From Achromobacter sp. B7 (GTDB lineage: Bacteria > Pseudomonadota > Gammaproteobacteria > Burkholderiales > Burkholderiaceae_B), in contig NZ_CP032084.1 in the NCBI RefSeq assembly GCF_003600685.1, positions 310,001 through 374,000 on the forward strand: a DNA stretch of 64,000 nucleotides. The letters are read 5' to 3'. Positions 1 to 6,971 of the stretch are shown one piece after another. Positions within the stretch are counted from its first letter, which is position 1, and every line of letters begins with the position of its first letter. Made by a program: the position numbers and the translations under genes. The notes below the pieces were generated by a model, which worked only from the letters and a program-made list of their open reading frames with translations, had not been told where the DNA came from and did no database searches.

Positions 1-1
1 C

Positions 2-322
2 GTGGCCGTCGCCGGGCTGGTCGTGGGCCTGGAATCCCAGGTGCCGTCCATCTATCGCAAGCAGACGCCGACGCTGCGCGAAAAGTACGGCTTCACCGAT
101 GAAGAAGTGGAGTTCTTCGACCTGCACATCGTGTCGGACGAGATCCACGGCGAACGCGGCTATCAGATCGTGCTGGAACACGCCAACACGGTCGAGCTTC
201 AGCAGCGCTGCCTGAAAATCTGCGAAATCGGCGCCCAGATGCGTTTGCTGTACACCACGGCGCTGTACACCGACTACGTGCAGCACGAGATCAAGCTGCC
301 CGAACTCGGTCTGGCCGCCTGA
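2..322 (+). CDS. Haem-oxygenase-like diiron (TenA/PqqC-fold) protein, 3' part
   Basis: Only the last 106 or so residues are in the window; the gene begins upstream. The visible part has an H-x3-D-x2-H motif (His42, Asp46, His49 of the visible piece) inside a helix-rich stretch, and an earlier Glu11 in GLESQVP. This is the spacing of the last iron-binding helix of haem-oxygenase-like diiron oxidases and oxygenases (CADD type); TenA and PqqC share the fold. Annotation pipelines often name such proteins TenA-family or iron-containing redox enzyme. Two ferredoxin genes follow on the same strand, which suits an enzyme that needs electrons. The substrate cannot be read from the sequence. The family call is fairly safe; the oxygenase role is inference. 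Confidence 0.75.
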   Translation: MAVAGLVVGLESQVPSIYRKQTPTLREKYGFTDEEVEFFDLHIVSDEIHGERGYQIVLEHANTVELQQRCLKICEIGAQMRLLYTTALYTDYVQHEIKLPELGLAA

Positions 323-395
323 TTCACACCCGGCATTTATCGGGGCGCGCTGCATCGCTGGCGCGCCCCACCCGCAGCTCCAGGACGACAGACTC

Positions 396-695
396 ATGCC
401 TACCGTTGTATTTCATAAAGGCGGCCAGACCTATACCGATGTGGTCAAGGACAACACCAACCTGGTGGTGCGGGCCGGCATCAAGCAGTTTCCGTATCCG
501 CATCTGCGCTACGAATGCGGCATGGGCAAGTGCGCCAAGTGCGCGTGCCGAGTGCTGGCCGGCGCCGAACATCTTCCCCCGGTGAACTGGAAGGAAAAGA
601 AGCAACTGGGCGACCGCATCGACCAGGGCTACCGGCTGGCGTGCCAGCTGTGGCTGAACCATGATGTTGAACTGGTTCAGGACGCGGAGGCATAA
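396..695 (+). CDS. [2Fe-2S] ferredoxin
   Basis: This 99-residue protein is a single plant-type ferredoxin domain. The cluster cysteines are visible as Cys41-x4-Cys46-x2-Cys49 with the distal Cys83 in the sequence RLACQ. It should be a soluble one-electron carrier in the cytoplasm. It lies 73 bases after the diiron protein gene and its stop codon falls between the ribosome binding site and start of the next gene (GGAGG at 686-690, ATG at 700), so the genes are probably one transcript. The likely job is to pass electrons from the flavin reductase encoded at 6972-7988 to the diiron enzyme; that pairing is inferred from context. Confidence 0.88.
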   Translation: MPTVVFHKGGQTYTDVVKDNTNLVVRAGIKQFPYPHLRYECGMGKCAKCACRVLAGAEHLPPVNWKEKKQLGDRIDQGYRLACQLWLNHDVELVQDAEA

Positions 696-699
696 CGCG

Positions 700-1026
700 A
701 TGGACGCCTCCTACGTGATCCTGACGACCAAGCCCGGCGTGTTCCACACAGACGTGGGCGTCGACGTCGACATCATCGAAACCTACGACTACGTCTTCTA
801 CGGGCGCACGCTTGCCGTGTTTCGCATTGCCCGGCTGCACGGCGAGACGCGCCTGATCGTCACTGAAGACACGCCGCCTTACGTCGTCAACCGCGTGCCG
901 TCCAAGTTCCTTGAAAAATTCTCGTCGGTCGAGGCAGCCCGCAAGGAACTGGCGCACCTGACGCGATTCGGCAGCATGGAATCCACCTTGACGCTGCGGC
1001 CCGCCGCCGCTGTTGCAGAGCATTGA
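700..1026 (+). CDS. Uncharacterised 109-residue protein between two ferredoxins
   Basis: I do not recognise this protein. It is short, has no cysteine, no signal peptide and no membrane segment, so it is not itself an iron-sulfur carrier. The start at 700 is chosen because GGAGG at 686-690 sits nine bases before it; an upstream in-frame ATG at 661 lies within the preceding ferredoxin gene and has no good binding site. The sequence alternates beta-like and helical stretches and ends in an alanine-rich tail. Being locked between two ferredoxin genes and downstream of a diiron protein, it could be a small regulatory or coupling subunit of an oxygenase, but nothing in the sequence proves that. 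Confidence 0.75.
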   Translation: MDASYVILTTKPGVFHTDVGVDVDIIETYDYVFYGRTLAVFRIARLHGETRLIVTEDTPPYVVNRVPSKFLEKFSSVEAARKELAHLTRFGSMESTLTLRPAAAVAEH

Positions 1027-1031
1027 CACCC

Positions 1032-1382
1032 ATGGTTCAGATCACATTTCTTTCCAATGGCGGCAAGGTTGCCACCGCGCCCGAGAACAGCAACCTGCTG
1101 CGCGTGTCGCTCAAGGAAAAGGGCGGCATTCCGTTCAAGTGCGGGGGCGGCTTGTGCGGCACCTGCAAGTGCCGCATCGAAGAGGGGCTGGAGAACACCG
1201 ACGCGGTCAAGCCGAAAGAGCGCAAGCATCTGCGCCCTGAGGACTTTGAAGCCGGCTACCGCATGGCGTGCCAGACATTTGTGAACGGCGACGTCAAAGT
1301 TTCGTGGGTGGTGCAGAACGGCAAGGGGGTGGTGGTGGGCGTGGGCGCGGACCCGGTCGACGCGCCGGTGCCCTCCGCCTGA
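1032..1382 (+). CDS. [2Fe-2S] ferredoxin, second copy
   Basis: A 116-residue plant-type ferredoxin. Cluster ligands are Cys37-x4-Cys42-x2-Cys45 and Cys80 in RMACQ. It differs clearly from the ferredoxin at 396-695 in the loop around the cluster (CGGGLCGTC against CGMGKCAKC) and has a valine/glycine-rich C-terminal extension of about 25 residues, so it is not a simple recent duplicate. The ATG at 1032 is preferred over an in-frame TTG at 1023 that overlaps the end of the upstream gene. It closes the run diiron protein-ferredoxin-unknown-ferredoxin. Two distinct ferredoxins in one operon suggest separate electron partners or redox potentials; this is inference. Confidence 0.88.
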   Translation: MVQITFLSNGGKVATAPENSNLLRVSLKEKGGIPFKCGGGLCGTCKCRIEEGLENTDAVKPKERKHLRPEDFEAGYRMACQTFVNGDVKVSWVVQNGKGVVVGVGADPVDAPVPSA

Positions 1383-1478
1383 CGCTAAGGGGTGACGCGC
1401 GTCGCAGCGTCGGCTGCGAGCGCACATTGTCCAGGTTTCAGAGGCGTATCCCAGCCCGTAAAAAACCGCGGTGCCGCG

Positions 1479-2240
1479 TCAATCCGCCGCGTCGTGGTGC
1501 TGTTGTTGCTGCTGCGTGTCCGTGTATGCCTTGGCCGCGTTGTGCACGTGCTGGCTCGCCAGCAAGGCGGCCAGGTCGCCGTTGCCGGCAATCACGGCAT
1601 TCAGAATCTGCGAATGCTCATCCCAGTTGGCCTTGGCGCGGTGCATGTTGCTGGGCGCGAACAGCAGCGCCGTGCGATCGCGCAGCGACCGCATCAAATC
1701 CGTCAGCACCACATTGCCGCCTATGGTGGCCAGCATTTCGTGAAACTGCGAATTCAGCGCCAGGAACTTGTCCAGCTGTTCACTGCGCGCGGCTTCCGTG
1801 CCTTCGCGCAGAAAGGCCTGCAAGCGTTCCACCGTCTTGGCATCGCGCCGCTGTGCCGCCAGCTTGGCATTGAGCCCCTCCAGCGTGGCGCGCACTTCCA
1901 CCATGTCATAGGCCACGGCGTCCGACAGCACGGATACCGAGGCGCCGCGACGCGGCTCGATGGTGACCAGCCCTTCGGCGGCCAAGGCGCGCAAGGCTTC
2001 GCGCACGGGGATGCGCGAGACGCCCATTTCTTCAGATAGGCGGCCTTCAACCAGGCGGTCTCCGGGGGTGAATTCCCCGCTAAGAATGCGTTCGCGCAGC
2101 TTGTCGCGGATCACGGCGAACAACTGAGGATGCTGCTCGCCAATCTTCAGCGGAGCGGAAGACTGCGTTTCAGCGGCTTGCGGGCTGACAGGCGAAGTGG
2201 TCATGGCGAGCATGTGTGGATTAATGGATACAGTCTCCAT
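1479..2240 (-). CDS. GntR-family regulator, FCD (FadR) subfamily
   Basis: The protein has an N-terminal winged helix-turn-helix (LRERILSGEFTPGDRLVEGR through SRIPVREALRALAAEGLV) followed by an all-helical FCD ligand domain with the usual metal-site region (RATLEGLNAKLAA, FHEMLA, EHSQILNAV). Members usually repress catabolic operons until an acid metabolite binds. I place the start at 2240 (METVSIN); a longer reading frame upstream is low quality and methionines at 2213 and 2204 are alternatives. The C-terminus ends in a short glutamine/histidine run. It lies between the ferredoxin operon (convergent) and the exporter and permease genes, whose upstream regions carry GTATAC sites, so it is the natural candidate regulator of the module. 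Confidence 0.88.
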   Translation of the reverse strand: METVSINPHMLAMTTSPVSPQAAETQSSAPLKIGEQHPQLFAVIRDKLRERILSGEFTPGDRLVEGRLSEEMGVSRIPVREALRALAAEGLVTIEPRRGASVSVLSDAVAYDMVEVRATLEGLNAKLAAQRRDAKTVERLQAFLREGTEAARSEQLDKFLALNSQFHEMLATIGGNVVLTDLMRSLRDRTALLFAPSNMHRAKANWDEHSQILNAVIAGNGDLAALLASQHVHNAAKAYTDTQQQQQHHDAAD

Positions 2241-2241
2241 T

Positions 2242-2248
2242 GTATTAC
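2242..2248. promoter_or_regulatory. Imperfect GTATTAC site at the gntR start
   Basis: GTATTAC lies immediately upstream of the proposed regulator start at 2240. It resembles the exact GTATAC sites at 3045, 3203 and 4883 but has one extra base. It could be an autoregulatory operator. The single-base insertion breaks the symmetry, so support is weak. Confidence 0.25.
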
Positions 2249-2283
2249 CGGGTGTAGCAAGGTGCCGTGGCAAAAAGCGCGCA

Positions 2284-3027
2284 TCAGTTGCCCCAAAACG
2301 CCTTGACCAGCACGCCCAGCGCGCCCAGCGCGCATGCGGCAAGCAGAACGATGCGCACGGCGTGGGGCGGCAGCAGCGTGCGCAACCGGTTGGAGACCGC
2401 AAAACCGGCCAGCAGAAACGGCGCCAGGCTTAGGGCCAGACCGACGTGATAGCCGGTGTACCGCTTGGCCAGCGCCAGCATGGCAAGCGAAAAGATCGAC
2501 CCCAGGAACAGCACCACGCCCAGCGTGGCGCGCAGCTGAGGCGGCGCCGTGTGTTGCAGCACGATGGCGATCGGTGGGGCCCCCACCGAAGTCATCGTGC
2601 CCATGATGCCCGAGGCCACGCCGGCGCCGGACACGCGGCCCGGCGTGGCGGTAAAGCGCAGCCCCGCCGCGCTCAGGCCCACCGCGATCAGGATCATGCC
2701 GGCGAACAACACGCCCAGCGTCTGCGGCGCAAAGCGCGCCATGGCGTAGATGGCGATCAACGTGCCTACCGCACGGCCCACCAGCGCATACGACACCGAC
2801 GACCAATCGATGCAAGCCCGTTCGCGCAGCGCCGTCAGCAGCGAAATGAAGCCGCCCAGCGTCAGCAGGGGGCCGGGGGCCAGCTGCGGGAAGAACATCG
2901 CCGCCACCGGTGCGGCAAACATGGCGAAGCCGATGCCGCCCACGCCCTGGGCCACCGCCGCACCGAACACCACGACGGCCATCGCGGCGTACTGCCAAAG
3001 ATCGGGGTAAGGCAAGGTCGCTGGCAT
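2284..3027 (-). CDS. TauE/SafE (TSUP) family membrane transporter
   Basis: A 247-residue integral membrane protein with about eight hydrophobic segments and the duplicated TSUP layout; the glycine-rich first helix (AVAQGVGGIGFAMF) and its counterpart near residue 150 (GIMGTMTSVGAPPIAIV) are typical. Family members export or import sulfite, sulfoacetate, other organosulfonates or small organic acids. It lies 43 bases upstream of the regulator gene on the same strand, so the two may be cotranscribed. A GTATAC palindrome lies 18 bases before its start codon. In this setting it may export a product of the catabolic module, with sulfite as one possibility; the substrate is not evident. Confidence 0.85.
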   Translation of the reverse strand: MPATLPYPDLWQYAAMAVVVFGAAVAQGVGGIGFAMFAAPVAAMFFPQLAPGPLLTLGGFISLLTALRERACIDWSSVSYALVGRAVGTLIAIYAMARFAPQTLGVLFAGMILIAVGLSAAGLRFTATPGRVSGAGVASGIMGTMTSVGAPPIAIVLQHTAPPQLRATLGVVLFLGSIFSLAMLALAKRYTGYHVGLALSLAPFLLAGFAVSNRLRTLLPPHAVRIVLLAACALGALGVLVKAFWGN

Positions 3028-3044
3028 GGGCTACAGCCTTTTAT

Positions 3045-3050
3045 GTATAC
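3045..3050. promoter_or_regulatory. GTATAC palindrome upstream of the TSUP gene
   Basis: The core reads TTATGTATACGATA. It is centred about 20 bases before the TSUP start at 3027, a position where a bound repressor would block transcription. The same six bases occur before the permease and the aldehyde dehydrogenase. FCD-type GntR proteins often bind short symmetric sites of this kind, and one is encoded next door. Confidence 0.5.
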
Positions 3051-3168
3051 GATAGTCAGAGAGGGAATTTTGTCACGCTTGGGTCGGGCGGCAAAACTAC
3101 GGGTATTCCCTTGTTTTTAGGCCGTTATTCATCCATTTTTCAGAATTATCGGTTTCCCTAGGCGCCGC

Positions 3169-3208
3169 ATATTTCGATTGGTATGGCACACAACGAAATA
3201 TAGTATAC
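3169..3208. promoter_or_regulatory. Inverted repeat plus GTATAC site upstream of the permease
   Basis: ATATTTCG (3169-3176) and CGAAATAT (3194-3201) form a perfect 8-base inverted repeat with a 17-base spacer. One base further on is the second exact GTATAC (3203-3208), 43 bases before the permease start. The stretch is much more AT-rich than its surroundings, as expected of a promoter-operator region. Confidence 0.45.
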
Positions 3209-3251
3209 CGACTGTGGCGATCCAACAGCCACGTCACAAGGGGAATCACGC

Positions 3252-4784
3252 ATGCAAGCGGACGTTGTGCTCACAGCTGCTCACTGGATGTATCTGATCA
3301 GCGTGGCCGCCATCATCCTGACGATGATTTTGCGGGCCAATGTGGTGGTGCCATCGGTGATTGGCACCTTTCTGGTGGTGCTGGCCATCACCGGCAATCC
3401 GATCAGCGCGCTGATCGGTATCTTCTCGGCCAGCTTCGTGGCCGCCAAGGAGTTGTTCAACATCTTTCTGGTCATCACGTTCATGACCGCCCTGCTCAAT
3501 TCCCTGAAGACGCTGCAGGCGGACGTGCGCATGGTGCAGCCGTTTCGGCGCATCATGCGGGGCGGGCATTCGTCGTTCATCATCATCGCCCTCTGTACGT
3601 ATGTGATCTCGCTGTTCTTCTGGCCGACGCCCGCCGTGCCGCTGGTGTCCGCCATCCTGCTGCCCGCCGCCATCGCGGCCGGCCTGCCGCCGCTGGCCGG
3701 CGCCATGGCCATTGCCATCGCCGGGCAGGGCATGGCGCTGTCGTCGGACTACGTGATCGGCGTGGCGCCCAGCATCAGCGCCAAGGCGGCGGGCGCGGCC
3801 GTCAGCGCGGCGGTGGTGGCCGACCGTGCGCTGGTGTTGTCACTGATCACCGGCGCCGTGGCGCTGGTAACGGCCTACCTGCTGATCCGCAAGCACATCG
3901 TGCCCGCCAACGCCGCGTTGCTGGATGCCTGGCAGGCGCGCGCGCAAGACGGCAGCCTGGCGCGGATCGAGCAGTCCGGCTCGTTCGACAAGGCCGAACT
4001 GGCGCGCGGCACCATGGGCGCCGACCCGGCGTTGCCGCAAGGCCCCGTCGTCAACGACGAGGAACGCCGCCGCGTGCGCTGGTCCAAGACCTTTGCCGTG
4101 GTGACGCCGCTGGCCTTCCTGGCGGTGATCGCGGTGATGGTCCTGCCCCGCCTGTTTCCGACGCTGCCCGCCTTGCGCGGCGGCGATGCGGCGGCGCTGG
4201 TGGGTGGCGTCGCTTTCGTCGTGATGATGCTGGTGACGCTGGCCGCCGAAGGGCCGCGCAAGATGCTGGACGTGTGCCCGGAACATGTGACGGACGGCTT
4301 TGTCTTCGCCTTCAAGGCCATGGGATCGGTGCTGCCGATTGCCGGCTTCTTCTTCATTGGCGCCAATGAAACCGCCGCGCAGATCCTGGGTGTCCCGCAG
4401 GCCCAGGCCCCCGGCCTGCTGTTCGAAGTGATTTCGGCGGGCCAGCATCTGATCCCCGAAAACCACTTCCTGGTGGCGTTCGGCGTGTTGCTGGTGGGCA
4501 TGATCACCGGCATCGACGGTTCCGGCTTTGCCGGTCTGCCATTGACGGGCACCTTGTCCGGCGCGTTGGGGCCGGTGGTGGGCGTGGACCCCGCCACGCT
4601 GGCGGCGGTCGGGCAGATGGGCGCTGTCTGGACGGGCGGCGGCACCTTGATCGCGTGGTCGTCATTGATTGCGGTGGCCGGGTTCGCCCGGGTCAACGTG
4701 CTGTCGCTGGTGCGGGCGTTGTTGCTGCCGGTATTGCTGGCGCTGTTCGTCTCGACGATCTGCGCGGTATTGATCTGGCGCTAG
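3252..4784 (+). CDS. Large permease, ion-transporter (ArsB/NhaD/CitM-like) type
   Basis: A 510-residue membrane protein with roughly eleven to thirteen hydrophobic segments in two halves joined by a charged cytoplasmic loop at about residues 220-280. The internal similarity of the halves and the re-entrant-like segment near GITGIDGSGFAGLPLTG suggest the ion-transporter superfamily, which carries anions and dicarboxylates with protons or sodium. I cannot assign a substrate. AGGGGA precedes the ATG at 3252. The gene is divergent from the TSUP exporter and shares its GTATAC-bearing promoter region, and it ends at a strong terminator. Uptake of the growth substrate of the neighbouring oxygenase/dehydrogenase genes is the simplest reading. 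Confidence 0.7.
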   Translation: MQADVVLTAAHWMYLISVAAIILTMILRANVVVPSVIGTFLVVLAITGNPISALIGIFSASFVAAKELFNIFLVITFMTALLNSLKTLQADVRMVQPFRRIMRGGHSSFIIIALCTYVISLFFWPTPAVPLVSAILLPAAIAAGLPPLAGAMAIAIAGQGMALSSDYVIGVAPSISAKAAGAAVSAAVVADRALVLSLITGAVALVTAYLLIRKHIVPANAALLDAWQARAQDGSLARIEQSGSFDKAELARGTMGADPALPQGPVVNDEERRRVRWSKTFAVVTPLAFLAVIAVMVLPRLFPTLPALRGGDAAALVGGVAFVVMMLVTLAAEGPRKMLDVCPEHVTDGFVFAFKAMGSVLPIAGFFFIGANETAAQILGVPQAQAPGLLFEVISAGQHLIPENHFLVAFGVLLVGMITGIDGSGFAGLPLTGTLSGALGPVVGVDPATLAAVGQMGAVWTGGGTLIAWSSLIAVAGFARVNVLSLVRALLLPVLLALFVSTICAVLIWR

Positions 4785-4808
4785 CCGTGCACAGCAGCTG
4801 ATGCCGAT

Positions 4809-4835
4809 AAAAAGGGGCCTGCCAGGCCCCTTTTT
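4809..4835 (+). terminator. Rho-independent terminator after the permease gene
   Basis: A perfect 12-base stem (AAAAAGGGGCCT paired with AGGCCCCTTTTT) closes a GCC loop and ends in a T run. It begins 25 bases after the permease stop codon and separates that gene from the dehydrogenase operon. Confidence 0.92.
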
Positions 4836-4882
4836 CATGCCCGCTCGTCGGGGTTATCACGGATCGCTGGCCGATGATTAAA

Positions 4883-4888
4883 GTATAC
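4883..4888. promoter_or_regulatory. GTATAC palindrome upstream of the aldehyde dehydrogenase
   Basis: The context is TTAAAGTATACAATG, 98 bases before the GTG start of the dehydrogenase gene and downstream of the permease terminator. It is the third exact GTATAC in 1.85 kb and, like the others, sits in an intergenic region in front of a module gene. Confidence 0.5.
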
Positions 4889-4986
4889 AATGTTCACAGC
4901 TACCCGAATGCCCGGCTTAACCGCCGAGCCGCTCGGTCCCTCTGGGCCACTCGGGCCACCCCCGTACCGGTAAAGGAAGCGCTTCC

Positions 4987-6447
4987 GTGGACGATCTTTC
5001 GCAGCAGACATTCATGAACCATATCGGCGGCGCCTGGGTGCCCAGCGCCACCCGGCGTACGGCGCCGAACATCAACCCGGCCGATACGCGCGACATCGTG
5101 GGCCACTTTCCCGTGTCGGACGCCGATGATGCGCGGCGCGCGGTGCAAGCCGCCGATGACGCCTTCGCCGCATGGCGCGACACGCCGATCTCGAAACGCG
5201 CCGCCATTCTGTTTCGCGCCGCCCAGTACCTGGAAGACCACGCTGACGCCTTTGCCCGCGAATTGACCCGTGAAGAGGGCAAGGGCCTGAACCTGGCCAA
5301 GGACGAAGTGCTGCGTTCGGCGCAGACGATCCGCTTCTACGCGGTCGAGGGCCAGAGCTTTACCGGCGAAACCTTCGTCAACGACGACCCGGACATGGTG
5401 GTCTACAGCCAGCGCGAGCCGCTGGGCGTGGCCGCGGTGATTTCGCCGTGGAACTTTCCGATTTCCATTCCCGCCCGCAAGATCGCGCCCGCGCTGATCG
5501 CCGGCAATACCGTGGTGTTCAAGCCGTCATCCGACGCGCCGCTGTCGGGCTACCGCCTGACCGAAGCGTTCGTGCAGGCGGGCTTGCCCGCGGGCGTGCT
5601 GAATCTGGTGATCGGGCCGGCAGGGGCCGTGGGCGCGGCCATCACCGGCGCGCCGGCCGTGCGCGCGATCTCATTCACCGGTTCGACGGCCGCGGGCGAA
5701 CAGATCCACCGCAGCGCCGGGCTGACCACGCGCACGCAGATGGAATTGGGCGGCAAGAACCCCTTGATCGTGCTGGCCGACGCCGACCTGGATCGCGCCG
5801 TGGACCTGGCCGTCAAGGGCGGCTTTTCGTTAAGCGGCCAGGCCTGCACCGGCACCAGCCGCGTGTTGGTCGATGCCAAGGTGCGGCAGGCGTTCACCGA
5901 TAAGCTGGCGGCGCGCATCCAGGCGCTGACCATCGGCAATGGCCTGAAGGGCAACTTCGACCTGGGCCCCTTGGCCACCCGCAAGCAGCTGGACAACGTG
6001 TTGAGCTACGTGGCGATCGGCAAGCAAGAGGCTACGCACCTGTGCGGCGGCGACGTGCTTGCCGGCCCCGATTTTGACCACGGCTATTACGTCACGCCCG
6101 CGCTGTTTACCGATGTGACGCAGCAGATGCGCATCGCCCGCGAGGAGATCTTCGGGCCGGTCATCGCACTGATTGAAGTCGACGGGTACGAGGACGCCAT
6201 CGCCAAGGCCAACGACACCGAGTACGGCCTGTCCGCCGCCATCGCCACCACCGACGCGCGTTACGCGCACCGCTTCGCGCGCGACATCCAGGCGGGCACG
6301 GTCAAGATCAACCGCACCACCACCGGCAACCTGATCAATGCCCCGTTCGGCGGCTTGAAGCATTCCAGCACGTCCACGTTCCGCGAGTCGGGCCGGGTGG
6401 GCCTTGAGTTCTACACGCAGATCAAAACCATCTACCGCGCCGGCTGA
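4987..6447 (+). CDS. NAD(P)-dependent aldehyde dehydrogenase (semialdehyde dehydrogenase-like)
   Basis: A 486-residue class 3-like aldehyde dehydrogenase that oxidises an aldehyde to the acid. Seen directly: the SPWNFP cofactor-loop motif, the general base Glu253 in MELGGKNP and the nucleophile Cys287 in SGQACTGTS. The length and the C-terminus ([19 protein letters not shown]) are like succinate-semialdehyde and 2-ketoglutarate-semialdehyde dehydrogenases, so a small oxo-acid or other hydrophilic aldehyde is plausible. The GTG at 4987 is chosen because AAGGAAG (4973-4979) lies seven bases before it; an internal ATG at 5014 has no such site. It heads the run dehydrogenase-GlcG-like-flavin reductase, with gaps of 32 and 12 bases. 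Confidence 0.92.
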   Translation: MDDLSQQTFMNHIGGAWVPSATRRTAPNINPADTRDIVGHFPVSDADDARRAVQAADDAFAAWRDTPISKRAAILFRAAQYLEDHADAFARELTREEGKGLNLAKDEVLRSAQTIRFYAVEGQSFTGETFVNDDPDMVVYSQREPLGVAAVISPWNFPISIPARKIAPALIAGNTVVFKPSSDAPLSGYRLTEAFVQAGLPAGVLNLVIGPAGAVGAAITGAPAVRAISFTGSTAAGEQIHRSAGLTTRTQMELGGKNPLIVLADADLDRAVDLAVKGGFSLSGQACTGTSRVLVDAKVRQAFTDKLAARIQALTIGNGLKGNFDLGPLATRKQLDNVLSYVAIGKQEATHLCGGDVLAGPDFDHGYYVTPALFTDVTQQMRIAREEIFGPVIALIEVDGYEDAIAKANDTEYGLSAAIATTDARYAHRFARDIQAGTVKINRTTTGNLINAPFGGLKHSSTSTFRESGRVGLEFYTQIKTIYRAG

Positions 6448-6479
6448 GCGCGCGGCAAACACTGAAAAAGGCTACGAAC

Positions 6480-6959
6480 ATGAAACAGATCTACCGCCTG
6501 GAACTGGAAGAGGCGCGCCTGATGGTGCGCGCGGCCATCGCCAAATCCGAAGCGATCGGCGTGCTGGAATCCATTTGCATCGTCGATGACGGCGGCTATC
6601 CCATTGCGCTGGAACGCATGGACGGCGCCCGCATCACCGGCCCGCAGATCGCCTGGAACAAAGCGTTTACCGCCGCCGGCCACAAGCGTTCGACGCATTT
6701 GTTCAACACGCCGCCCAATGGCCCCGCGCTGCCCGGCAACGAAGCGTTCGGCATCCAATGGAGCTTTGACGGCAAGTTTGCCGTGTTCGTGGGCGGCTTT
6801 CCGATCGTGGTCAACGACGAGGTGATCGGCGGCGTCGGTCTGAGCGGCGGCAATGGCGAACAGGACACACAGGCGGGCTTGGCGGCATTGACGGCGTTGG
6901 CTGAACTGCTGGAGCCGCGCGGCATGAAAGTGCTGGTGCAGGCCGACATCAAGAAATAA
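6480..6959 (+). CDS. GlcG/HbpS-family protein (DUF336)
   Basis: A 159-residue single-domain protein of the GlcG/HbpS family, recognised by the pattern VDDGG-PIALERMDGA near the start, the NKAFTAA stretch and the glycine-rich FPIVVNDEVIGGVGLSGG segment. HbpS binds haem in Streptomyces; GlcG and many relatives sit in catabolic operons with no proven role, and some bind haem, corrinoids or small metabolites. There is no signal peptide, so it should be cytoplasmic. Its location between an aldehyde dehydrogenase and a flavin reductase makes it part of the module. Whether it supplies a cofactor or binds an intermediate is unknown. Confidence 0.85.
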   Translation: MKQIYRLELEEARLMVRAAIAKSEAIGVLESICIVDDGGYPIALERMDGARITGPQIAWNKAFTAAGHKRSTHLFNTPPNGPALPGNEAFGIQWSFDGKFAVFVGGFPIVVNDEVIGGVGLSGGNGEQDTQAGLAALTALAELLEPRGMKVLVQADIKK

Positions 6960-6971
6960 GCGAGGCTTGCA

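Noticed and set aside
1383..1478. A terminator between the second ferredoxin gene and the converging gntR gene
   Set aside because: Short GC-rich complementarity (CGCGGTGCCGCG) exists but no stem followed by a T run on either strand.
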